From Klebsormidium nitens (Eukaryota > Streptophyta > Klebsormidiophyceae > Klebsormidiales > Klebsormidiaceae): 50,488 nucleotides of DNA. Made by a program: the position numbers and the translations under genes. The notes under the pieces are model-generated. The model did not search any database, was not told the DNA's origin, and saw only the letters and a list, made by a program, of their open reading frames with translations. Positions 12,201 to 22,128 of the stretch are shown in pieces (positions within the stretch are counted from its first letter, which is position 1; each line of letters opens with the position of its first letter). Where the stretch lies: the NCBI GenBank assembly GCA_000708835.1, contig DF237541.1:4888-55375 (forward strand). The letters are read 5' to 3'.

Positions 12201-14315
12201 GTTGGACAGCTGGGCAGCAATCATGAGGACACCCGCCTGTAAAGAAGGGCTTGATTGGTTGCATTGACCCTCATAGGAACTTTGATTAGAGACACAAGAA
12301 CTCAGTACTTTGGAGTAATCCCGCAAGGTGCAGAGCACCACCACTATGTTTTCAAAAGAACATTGAGGCAGGAGAAACCGATAGATCACCCCTCTCAGAA
12401 TGTGACAGTGGGTATCTACGCTGCCACCAATTGCAGAGAAAGCATAACCACTCTCCTCAGAGCTTTCAGAAACTAGATCCACAAAGAAGCCCAATGCTGC
12501 GGACAACTTAGCCCGATACTGACTACCTCGTGTTAAGCTTCCAGCTTCCACAGTCAAGACTTCTGCGCAGAGTGTGATTAGTGGTGGATCAGGAAGTGAC
12601 GCTACAAGGTTTTCCAAAACCCCGCACCTGATACTCCACCGCTGCGCCCTTCTTGAACCCGTCCAGCACGTACGGCAGAATCCTCTTCACAAGCTCGTCC
12701 GTAAACGACGCCACCGCCGCGAGCACCTCCATCACGATCACCGCCGAGAACGACAGCAGCGGCTTGGACGCATTTCGGGCGTCAGAAACTAGGCGTGCGG
12801 CATCTAGAACCGCGTCCAAAACCGCCAAGTTGCGGGAGCAGTGCAGGACAAGAGAGTCCCTGGGGAGCGGCGCGCCGTTCTGCTGGACGCGGCCAACCAG
12901 GAAGCGCCACCTGGCGGCGCGGGAGAGGTCGAGAAGCTGGACGAGGCGCACGAAGAGCTGCGTCTCGTGGTAGGGGAGGGCGGACAGCAGGACGGCCTCC
13001 ACATTGTACTGCTGGATCTGCAGGGGGGGTTTACGAAGAGGTTGAATGAGGTCACAGGTTTACGGAGGCTCAGAAAAATTTGGAACAAGTCTTCCTTGCA
13101 CGTTCAAGGGGTTCCCCACAATTCAAAATGGAGGGGCAACATTTTGGCTGCCGCGAGCATGGGGGGCAAGTCGAGTCTGTAACGACTTCAAACAATCGCA
13201 ACACCACCATGATTGAAATGGTGGTACTGGCTTCAATTGAAGCTGAAAGTCTGTAGAAGTGGTGGGGTTCGATAATGTTCCGAGGAATTGCAGACGAATT
13301 GCAAGCTCCATAATATGGCGCCTTAATGCGCAAGCTGCCGCTGAGTGGTGGTGAATGGTAATGGTCAAACCCTAATGGTAACGCTTCTGCTCCCTGGTTG
13401 GAAACCGAAGGCGCATCATTGCGCAGCCGCCTGAAAAAAGTGCGAGTCTGCTCTCCCGCATGCTGCAAAACGTCTCAACAAAGGCAACCAGAATCAATGG
13501 CGTAATGCTTCTATTTCCTTTTAAGGCTTCTTTAAAAGCCAGTGAAGCAATGGTGGTAATAAGTAGAAACTTTGCATATACAGTGACTCTCCACCAAGCT
13601 CAAGCACTGCAAAGTACCCGTGATCTTGGCTTCCATTTTGAATTCTGTGAGAGCAACTTTTGATACTCTTTCTCAATCTTTCTGAAAGATTCACATAACA
13701 AAAGCGGAGGGAATCGACGTACCATGTAACGCCGTATCAGGAACTCCAGCGCCTGATGGGCGGGTGGTAAGAGGAGATAGTTGGAAAGGAGCCTCAGGAA
13801 AGCTGTGACGGAAGCGTCCAGCTTCTCGTTGGCCTCCTTTGTCTGCATTTCACGGTCAAAGTCGGCGCCCACTTGGCTGAAAAGTGTCTCGGCGAAGGGC
13901 TCGAAGCGGGCGTCCATGTTGCACAGCTCATCGAAACCTGCACATAAAGCTCACACCAGTCAATATCTACAACTTCTGTTTATGTTTTGCACACAATGGA
14001 AACAAAGCGCGAAAGCGTATTCACTTTCCTAGAGTGTTCTTTTCCTGCCTTGCAATGCAGGCAATACCTTGCGATGTGCACCTCCTGACAGCAGACCAAT
14101 TGATAGACTGGGCAATGAGAAGGATGTAACGATGGAGCCGTAAAGTGCTGCCCACCTTGCTTCCCAATGCGATGGATTGTCTGGAGGTCGATGTTTGCCG
14201 CCTCCTGGGGGTCAAACAGCAGGGATGGCTTGCCCCTCGGCTGGGGCCGTATTGACGTACCCGTATGAGACAGGGCAATTGCCTGCAGCTGCGAAGCTAG
14301 CGCAGAGGCAGCCAT
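3223..14315 (-). CDS. UTP10: U3 snoRNP protein UTP10 / HEATR1 homologue
   Basis: HEAT-repeat scaffold of the small-subunit processome (t-UTP/UTP-A subcomplex), needed in the nucleolus for pre-rRNA transcription and early 18S processing. Exons on the minus strand: 14315-14156, 13937-13723, 13017-12628, 12236-11459, 11030-8455, 7097-6785, 6387-6089, 5571-5413 and 5010-3223. All introns are GT-AG and phases close to 2225 residues, close to human HEATR1 (about 2140). The N-terminus shows the conserved family block around PSLLFDPQEAANIDL, then ALPYHETQLFVRLVQLL near residue 140, typical of the U3snoRNP10 domain. The C-terminus holds the BP28CT region (ALVVKLSENTFKPLFLK near residue 1940) and the terminal repeat ending LEELSGENLADYF. 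Lysine runs near 1200 and 2040 may be nucleolar signals. The start is the ATG at 14315 in a GCGCCATGG context; an ATG 20 codons upstream in frame lacks family support. Confidence 0.95.
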
Positions 14316-14849
14316 GGCGCCGCGCCTGGTCAAGAAGGCGCTGGGCAAGCGCTCAATTGGACTTCCTTCCTCCAAGACTCAGGAGTGTTTTCAACGGGCG
14401 TGTGCGAAGAGAGCTTGATCGCTGCTGATGTCAACCATTCCTGAGATTGAGTACCCATATTCGCGCGTTCTGAGATAAACGTGCGGGGTATCAGCAAGTC
14501 ATAAGCGAACAGTAATCCAAACTTTTATTTGTTGGCATGCAAGGTTTGCAGAGGAACCAGTATTCCATGATTATGCACTCAGATGCTCAAATTGGGTCTT
14601 CACAGGTAGCATAACTGTGCTGGCTGGGCTCTGGGTTTCACATCTAATATACGACTTCAATCTTCCTTCGGGGATGCATGACATCACTGTCATCAATGTG
14701 GACGATCCGTTGGCTGGGCTGAACAACAGCTTTTCTGAAGTTTTCAACTTTTCCCCTGCCCGGGGCCCTGGCATTGAGAAATTCCAAATTCGTTTCGATC
14801 TCTCTGATTCTGAAGAATTTATCCCAATGCCACAAGGAGGAACGCAGCC
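14316..14849. promoter_or_regulatory. Divergent intergenic region shared by UTP10 and SDR
   Basis: The start codons of UTP10 (-) and the SDR gene (+) are 534 bp apart and point away from each other, so this interval must hold both 5' UTRs and both core promoters. An ACGT core occurs near 14476 (AAACGTGC) and a TGACATCA bZIP-like site near 14687. No clear TATA box was found on either strand. The boundaries are the two start codons; transcription starts are not visible. Confidence 0.5.
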
Positions 14850-17800
14850 ATGACGACCACCTCGCACATGATCCCCTACTTTTTGGGCCTGAAAGGGCCC
14901 ACCGGTTTCAGCTCGCGGTCCACCGCAGAGGAGACGTCCGCTGGAGTGGACCTCACTGGACGGGTGGCAATTGTGACGGGTGGGTTCAATCGGCGCAGAT
15001 AGTGGGGTGCGGGTGTGGGGGATCAGTAAAGGCGGCGAGCAATTGCATGGGCCATTGGTGTGCAGCTATGATACATTTCTGCTTGTGTCATCGGTTACCT
15101 GTCTAACATTTGAATTTTCTTAAGGGGGGGTTACTAAGCCCGATTGTTGGTTGTGGTAGGAGTTTGAAGGGAAGGCTCAGCTAATGCATTGATCATGTAG
15201 GAATTGGTAGCTTAGACTGCTGGTCAGTCTCTTGATCTACATCCTCTTGCCCCCTCCTTGCACCCCTCTCGTGCTCAACTAACCATCTCAAAAGTTTTTC
15301 TTGGGTTAACATTCTCCTTATTGCCCCAAAAGAATGCGCCTCCAAAGTCTGTCTCAAGTTGCATCTCCCTCGACTTCCTTCAAAACCGACTTTGGCCAAT
15401 TTGCGCAATGAAGCAACATGGAATCAAGAAGTTTGAAGGTGGCAGCTTTGTTAGTCAGTTGAAGACCTTTCGAAGAAGCAATGCGGATCTTTGTTGGACT
15501 GAAGTCCTTGTTTCAACCGCATTGTATCTTACACTTAAAGGTGTAGAAACCGAATCGGCCCAAAAGAAACTCTCAAACTGATTGAGTCTCTGAATGCATT
15601 GCTCGACTTATAATTCATCTGTTGCCACCCATGAGGGCCCAACCTTCTCGGTGAATTCATTGAACTGCACCACACGCCCCAAGCAGGAGTTTCAATTCTA
15701 GAGGCGTACAAAACAAATCAGCCACCAACAAAAGTACCTTAGGTGGGCCGCTGGTACTGATGAAACCTGGTACTGTTGAAAGCCCGATATTTTTTTCTAG
15801 TTCTTTCCTCTTCATGACTAACTCCTTGACTTGACAATCTTACTAGGCCCCGAATATATCTGGGCCTTGACATGAATGCCTGTCAAAGAGAAAAGATTCC
15901 TCAAATGGGAGGTTTTTAGCACCAGCTACTCTCCCAACACAAGCTACCAATACCTTTCCACAATCAGTGCAGCACATAAACCAGTATTCTTTTCTGGAGA
16001 CGTTCTAAAAACGCTATGAGAGAAAATGAGGATTCAGATGAAGTATAACATGTCCTCCTCTCACAGGTGCCTCCAGCGGCCTTGGGATTGAGACCGCCCG
16101 TGTGCTCGCACTGCGGGGGGCGGAGGTGGTCATTGGCGTGCGGAGAGTGAATGCGGGGGAGGAGACAAAGGAAGTCATTCTGAAGAGCATTCCAAATGCA
16201 AAAGTGGGTGTGCTGTCTCCACCCCTGTCATTCCTCTTCTGAGAATTTCTGAGAACTTCTGAGAACTTCCTCTGAGAGTTGTCTTGAGAACTCTTCCTCC
16301 AAGCGGAGCTTGTGGAGTCGTCAAGTGAATTTTGAATCAGATTGTTGCTTGTCGCTCCAACTCGTTTTTCGGCTGGTAAGATTCCGAGGTCATCTGGCTG
16401 GCAAAGAACTTATGAGACTCCTGGGCAGACCTTATGGTCCTTTCTGCACAGTATTTCTCCTCCAACTTGGACAGATCAGATCTCAGGGACATTTACTAAA
16501 GTTGTTTTGTGCGGTTTGCTGGACTTAATTGACTTACGACATCGCATTTCTTGCTCTGCAGATCCACGTCCTGGAGCTGGACCTGGGCTCGCTCGCCTCG
16601 GTCCGCGAGTTCGTCAAGAACTTCAAGGAGCTTAAGCTGCCGCTTAACATCCTCATGTGAGCCCACGATCCAACGGTTCTTATCAAATCTGTTGCCTTCG
16701 AATCCAATGATAACGCTTGACAGCGTTAGCTTCGTGGTTTGTTTAATCATTGCCAGTCTAGAAGGCGGATTTCTAAAGGTCTGCGATTCAGAAGTTCACT
16801 GCTGTAGGATGCGTTCTCAGTAGCCACACGTGGGTCCGCCGAGATAGTGGTCAATAAGCCTGATCGACCCTCGGTTGTCCAATCGGTTGCAGGATCACGA
16901 CTTTTTTCGAGCAGACTTCCCTCTTGCTCTCTTTGATTAGTCACCATCTATGGCACCCCTATCGAAACCTGTCTTTCAAGCTAAGCTTCCTTCAGACTAG
17001 TTGCGATTTCCTATTCTTCTTCTGCTTCCTATGAAACTGAAAATGGTGTGATAAATCCTTCTACCTTGATTCGTTGAATCCTGAAACCTAACAAAGCTCT
17101 GAGTCCGTCTTTTGTCCCTGCGCTTGCAGCAATAATGCGGGTGTGATGGCGTGCCCCTTTGGCAGGACCAAGGACGGCCACGAGCTGCAGTTTGGGACTA
17201 ACCACCTGGGTAAGCGGAAACTAGATCCAGTTAACCTTCACATTGACGCCCCTGATCTCTTGCAATCGACCTGATCATTGGGATTGACGCGTCAGTCACA
17301 GATCACAGCTGAACGGATCATTTTCTGCACCCGCACCTGTGCTTCAACGAAAGCTTTACAACCAGAGCTGTATTCCGGTGTGGTGCTTGCTCGACCACTT
17401 CTGTAAGAGCGTACCTGGATTTGCAGCTCAACAAATGCTTGGGTTGCCCTACAATGCGTTTCTTCTGTTCCTGTGCTGCGGCCCTGTCAGCCCCCTTCTG
17501 TGCACAGAGCCCACTTACATCAGCAACTCGCCCTCACAAGGATCAGTTCCATACACAATCAAATATGCCATCCAACTCCCACTGGGACTTGCCACACGTG
17601 CGGCCCGCTTGCATCGGAGCCGCACTTCTTAGATCTTGTATGTCGACCTCACTTACTGTCGTTTTATTAACTGGGACTTGACTAAAAGCTTCTCTGCACG
17701 AGTTGCGGCATGGTGTCCCGTAGTTGGTTGAAAGCTCTAGCTTATGAGCTTCCAAACCCTGGCACCTCGAGCAGCCTTTGGATAATCCCCTTTTCTCTTG

Positions 17801-20736
17801 CTGATCTTCGCCTTCGATCTGACGCCCTGGGCTTGTTCACACTCCTCGCAGCCCGCTTTCTGCTGGACCCCTGCCGTTTCTCAACTTCGATCGGACGCCC
17901 CGGGTGCATTCACACTCCTCGTAGCCCACTTTCTGCTGGACTCTTGTTGATTTTCACCTCCCATTTAACGCCTCGAGTTTATTCACACCCCACGCAGCCC
18001 ACTTCCTGCTCGATTCCGGAATTCTCCACCTTCAATCTGACGCCCGGGGTTTGTTCAGACTCCGCGCAGCCCACTTCTTCCTGGTCTCTCGTTGATCTTC
18101 TCTTTCAATCTGACGGCCCGCGCTTATTCACACTCCACGCAGCCCACTTTCTGCTGACGGAGCTGCTGCTGCCGCTGATCAAGCAGACCGCCAAGGACAC
18201 CGGCATCCAGGGCCGCATCGTCATCCTGGCGTCATCCGGGCACGACCTCACCTATCCGGGGGGTATTCGGTTCGACAAGCTCGACAGCGAGGAGGGGTGA
18301 GCGTCGAGCGTGAGCGGCGACTTCTTCAGATTTCGAAATTCTGATTATCGAAAGTGGAGAACGTCCGGCGGCGAGGAGGCGTTTCAGGAACACAGAGCCT
18401 CAAAATGCTAAAAGTTCTGAGATTGGGTTTGGCATCACTTCACCACGTTACGCAGTGCCGCTGCGACGAGGGCGCCGAAATGTCCTTCGGAGTACCAAAG
18501 GGTCCGAGGTCTGTCAAATCCGTTCATCCCTCCGGGTGTGTACCGTATCAGAAGTCGGGTATTTGCAACTCATGAAAGGAAGGGCTGTCAGGTTCTTACC
18601 ATTGACAGCAAGGATGGCTGAGATTTGAAGCTTCAAGAATAGTGAATCAAGGGCCTTAGAAGCTTCTGACCCGCTGGCTCCAAAGCTTTGACGTTTTTCA
18701 GTTTCAGTTTCAGTTTCAATTTTTCAAATTTTTGAGTCTGGCTTAACATTACCAGATTGTGTGCAGACCAGGTCAAGTGATGAGGCCGCGCTGGAGAGAA
18801 TCAAACTCAAGAAAAATTTTAGTAAGCCGAGATAATAGTAAGGTAACCGCACTGGGACGGGTAGGGTTAGTTTGGTGGTTAGGGTGGGTATGGGCGCCGA
18901 GCGGGTGTATTTTTGGGTTAGGGTTTCTAGTGTTAGTCGGTGCTTACTATTATCTTGGCTGACTAATATCTTTCTTGAGTTTTATCTGAAAGGATACGAG
19001 AATCAGATCAACGTTCAGATTGTGCCCATTTACTTTTCTGTGTGTTCGATCGTCTTCTGGCTCATCCGGAGATTACAGCGCACAGCTTTTGACCCTTTTC
19101 CGCCCGTGCAGATACGATCCGTATCGTGCGTACGGCCAGTCCAAGCTCGCAAACCTGCTGCACGCAAAGGAGCTGGCGAGGCGCCTCAAGGTGGGGCCGC
19201 TGTTATGCTTCGTCTCTTAAACTGTGTTAATCTGGTGATATTCTGGTCCACAAGCCGAAAGTGGTTGCAAGCCCGCGCTCTGAGATAACTTTTCTCCTTC
19301 TGTCAAAAGCGACGGATAAGAAGCTCTGATCCGTCATGGGGCGGTTCTGGACCGCGGTCTTCATCTCCCGGCGGAAGTGTGGGAAAGACTTTGCGACCAG
19401 GTATGTGATGCTTTTCGAGGTGGCCATTGCTCAGATCTCGACACCAGCGGTTTGATCTTGCTTACTGCCCCCGTGGTCGACAATAAACTCGACGGTGAAA
19501 CCCTGCTCGGAGGCTTGCTACCTTCGTGCCACATCCTTCTGCATTCCTGAAGCGCCTTGTCCCGCATGTGAGCGCGTTTGGCACGGACGAGGACCGTTTC
19601 CCCGCGCGCAGTGACGCCACAGCATTCGCAACCGGCTTTCCTTCTGTCAAAGATAGGTCTTAATGCTGACTTTGCAAGAGCACCCATCGTCAAGACGAAA
19701 CAGCGTTCGTTCGCAAACCAGATTAGGACCTTGACTTGACAGTGCAGCTTTCCTTAATGTCCTCGGTAGCTGACGTTCACAAAAGTTTTAGACCAAAAAC
19801 GAACCGCCACCCTTTGGCTACAGGAAGAGAACGCGAACGTGATCGTGAACGCGCTTCACCCGGGGGTCATCCAGACGGGCCTCGCGCGGCACATGCCCAA
19901 GATCGCCGTGTTCTTCATCAGTGAGTGTTCTGGACGGACGGACGCTCCGCGAACGCACGCCTTGCGTCCGAACATCGCGCTGCCGCAAGGTCTGACGAAG
20001 AGTGTCAGCGCCGGTGCAAATCAAACAAAGCCGTCTGCCAAGTTCGGCGCAGCTTCTCGTCACCAGTTGTTGCGAACGCCGCGACGAGGTCACTAGGTCG
20101 TCCGAAGCTGGCGCCGCATGCTGACGTCATGTTCTTTGCAGAGACTTTCGGCGGGCTGGCCCTCAAGAGCATCCCCCAGGTACGGTGTTAATCGCGTTTC
20201 GCCTTAATCCCCTACACGAAAGTCAGTCAGGTCAGACGCACGAAACACCTCTGTGCGCGAAGTAATCGTCTCCCCTTTTTCCTGTTGAGCAACAAGCAAG
20301 AACCATCCCAACCGTCGACGAACACTTTTTGTGTGCCAATTCATTTCCTTAAATGGGCAATCACCGCGCCAGATAAACGTTGGGAAGTCCAACGTCAAGC
20401 GCCGCTAGCAAGCAAAGGCGAGCCCTCTTCTTTGGACTCATCAGTTGCTGCCGTTCACGCCGACCCTTCCTTCTCGATCTCGCATTTCGAAGGCACCGCT
20501 GAGTGCTTTTCTCACTTTGTTCCTTTCTTTTCAGGAATGCGATAGGAGAGCTGATTCGCCATTTTTGCTTGTTGCAGGGAGCGGCGACGAGCTTGTTTCT
20601 GGCAACGAACCCCAAAGTCACGGTCTCAGGCGAGTACTGGGCCGACAGCAACATCGCCGCGCGGAGCGATCTGGCGCGCGACGACGGACTCGCCAAGCGG
20701 CTCTACGAAGTCAGCCTCGATATGACCAAACCCTAG
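14850..20736 (+). CDS. TIC32: Short-chain dehydrogenase, TIC32 type
   Basis: NADPH-binding SDR-fold oxidoreductase. Its closest match by eye is the plant TIC32 group, linked to the chloroplast inner envelope and redox/calmodulin control of protein import. Exons: 14850-14979, 16067-16203, 16562-16656, 17130-17209, 18143-18296, 19112-19190, 19824-19920, 20142-20179 and 20578-20736. All introns are GT-AG and the product is 322 residues, the usual length. Visible motifs are [10 protein letters not shown] (20-29, a TIC32-group hallmark), cofactor motif TGASSGLG (43-50), NNAG (122-125), catalytic Ser in ILASSG (about 178), YGQSK with Tyr206 and Lys210, and the family block PQGAATSLF near 269. The exon 4/5 join gives NHLAHFLLT where relatives usually have Gly for the first Ala. 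Intron 4 holds a tandem array that copies the exon 5 acceptor; intron 5 holds a foldback element. The substrate is unknown, and a retinol-dehydrogenase-like paralogue is possible. Confidence 0.9.
16236..16295 (+). repeat. Short tandem repeat in SDR intron 2
   Basis: Three to four degenerate copies of an 11-bp unit, roughly CTGAGAACTTC, lie just downstream of the exon 2 donor. Low-complexity intronic sequence without a visible coding or splice role. Confidence 0.5.
17771..18160 (+). repeat. 73-bp tandem array copying the SDR exon 5 acceptor
   Basis: The motif GCAGCCCACTTTCTGCTG, which is the 3' splice site plus the first bases of exon 5, recurs with its AG ending at 17851, 17924, 17997, 18069 and 18142. 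Spacings are 73, 73, 72 and 73 bp, and a more degenerate sixth copy is near 17774. The unit between motifs is also related (ATCTGACGCCC...GTTCACACTCC). The last copy is the real exon start. Copy 1 lies 291 nt upstream and is in the same frame with no stop between; the other copies are out of frame. Confidence 0.85.
18803..18982. mobile_element. Foldback/MITE-like element in SDR intron 5
   Basis: About 180 bp bounded by roughly 40-bp terminal inverted repeats. The left arm starts AAACTCAAGAAA and runs to about 18842; the right arm at 18943-18982 is its reverse complement with a few mismatches, including the perfect block AGATAATAGTAAG. The centre is rich in GGGTTAGGG-like sequence, resembling plant telomere repeats. 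No target-site duplication is clear. A related core lies at 31329-31402. There is no coding capacity, so it would be non-autonomous. Confidence 0.75.
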
Positions 20737-20765
20737 ACCCTAACCTTAACCCTTAACCAAAAATG
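20726..20765 (+). repeat. Telomere-like CCCTAA tract at the SDR stop codon
   Basis: The last codons and start of the 3' UTR run through degenerate CCCTAA/CCTTAA units (ACCCTAACCTTAACCC). This may be an interstitial telomere-like tract or simple repeat. The stop codon TAG at 20734-20736 lies inside it. Confidence 0.5.
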
Positions 20766-22128
20766 CCAAACCCTGAGCCATAAACCTTGAGCCCTGCTTT
20801 CGAGTCCCCAGCCCCACTTGATCCCCACAGCCCTGAAGCTTGACAGTTGACCCTTTTCTTGAACCGTACAACTCAAACCCTGCACTCATAGATCATAGGG
20901 GACTTTAAAAGGTTGACCCCCTACACCTCAAACCCCGTTTCCCAAACCTTAGGTTCTAGCTGAGTACTGGGATTTGGAAGCTGACGGCACTCCTTCGGTT
21001 TGACGCCCGCTGCTTGCGTGGAGCAATTAATGTGGTCCAACAGATGATAGTTTAGTGCATGCCTGATTGATGGGCAATTTTGTGCGGAGTGTAAAGTATA
21101 CGCGCTTGGGGAAGAAGCCGTTAGTATATTTGGATAAAAGATAGTTGTGAGGAGGATTGCTTGATCACTAGAGCCTTTTATTGTATAGTGTGTTTGCTGG
21201 TTCGCCGTCTTGCGCTACTCAATTGCTGACAGATATGGTGTACTTTTGCTTGTTCAAACTAAACATATCTATTTCTCCTCTTATTTGAGGAGTGTTAGAG
21301 CCGTGCTTACAAGAATTGGGACTCCTTCACTGCACAAATTTCTGGTGCACCATCATTTGAATGCTCCGCGCTGTATGATCTTTGGATATACGTCGCAGTT
21401 CACGAGGATAGAGTCGGGAGAAGATGTGCAAATGTAAAATTCATCTCTGCTATTTCCTAGGTTGCATATCAGAAGAGGTCATATTTTGACGTTTATCCAT
21501 TCGTCGATCTGGCACTGACTTTAGTGCATTTCTTAAATGATGCATACCTCGTAAATGTTTTCAATATGACTAGCTTAATTGAAAAGCAATTAATAGTCAA
21601 TGGATTTGTGCATATATCTTACAAGTACGGTCGCCCAATAAATGTGGATATGAATATGCCATGCATGTCAGATCGAGCTTGGACGAAAGGGCGCATTACA
21701 ATCAAAAAATAATTCTGGCCAAGACGATGAATAGTAATTCTGTTATGTGATAATTTATTGTTGAATAAAGTAGAAATCCATATATGTTTTGTAATACTCG
21801 TAATTGTTTATAACCCATAGTGTCATTCAAAGGCGAAGCTTTGATCTCTTTTGTTTAGTTGTCGTTGGACGAATTGGGATTGGCAAATTTGACTTAACGT
21901 TGAACATACATTCAGATTGGATTGATGGATGTTTGACAATGCTCCGCCACTTCTCCAAAAAGCGTCACTTAGGAAAGATTGTTCACAATCAGAAACGGCT
22001 GTTTCCTATCTATATACTACACAACAACACACTCATTCTGATTTTATTCTCAAAATCATTTGTACAGCAGTTTTACAGAGCAAGTCTTTCACAAAATTGT
22101 TTAAGGATACACCTCAGGAGGACACAAT
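20737..22128. other. Convergent intergenic region, AT-rich
   Basis: Lies between the stop codons of the SDR gene (+) and the ELIP gene (-), so it must hold both 3' UTRs. The part from about 21030 to 22100 is clearly AT-rich with only short open frames and no recognisable protein. No RNA gene or repeat of note was seen. Confidence 0.6.

Noticed and set aside
17710-18142. Long + strand open frame upstream of SDR exon 5, read as an independent gene or a long exon
   Set aside because: The openness comes from the 73-bp array being in frame with exon 5. The peptide is low in family signal and repetitive, so it is treated as intron with an optional in-frame acceptor.
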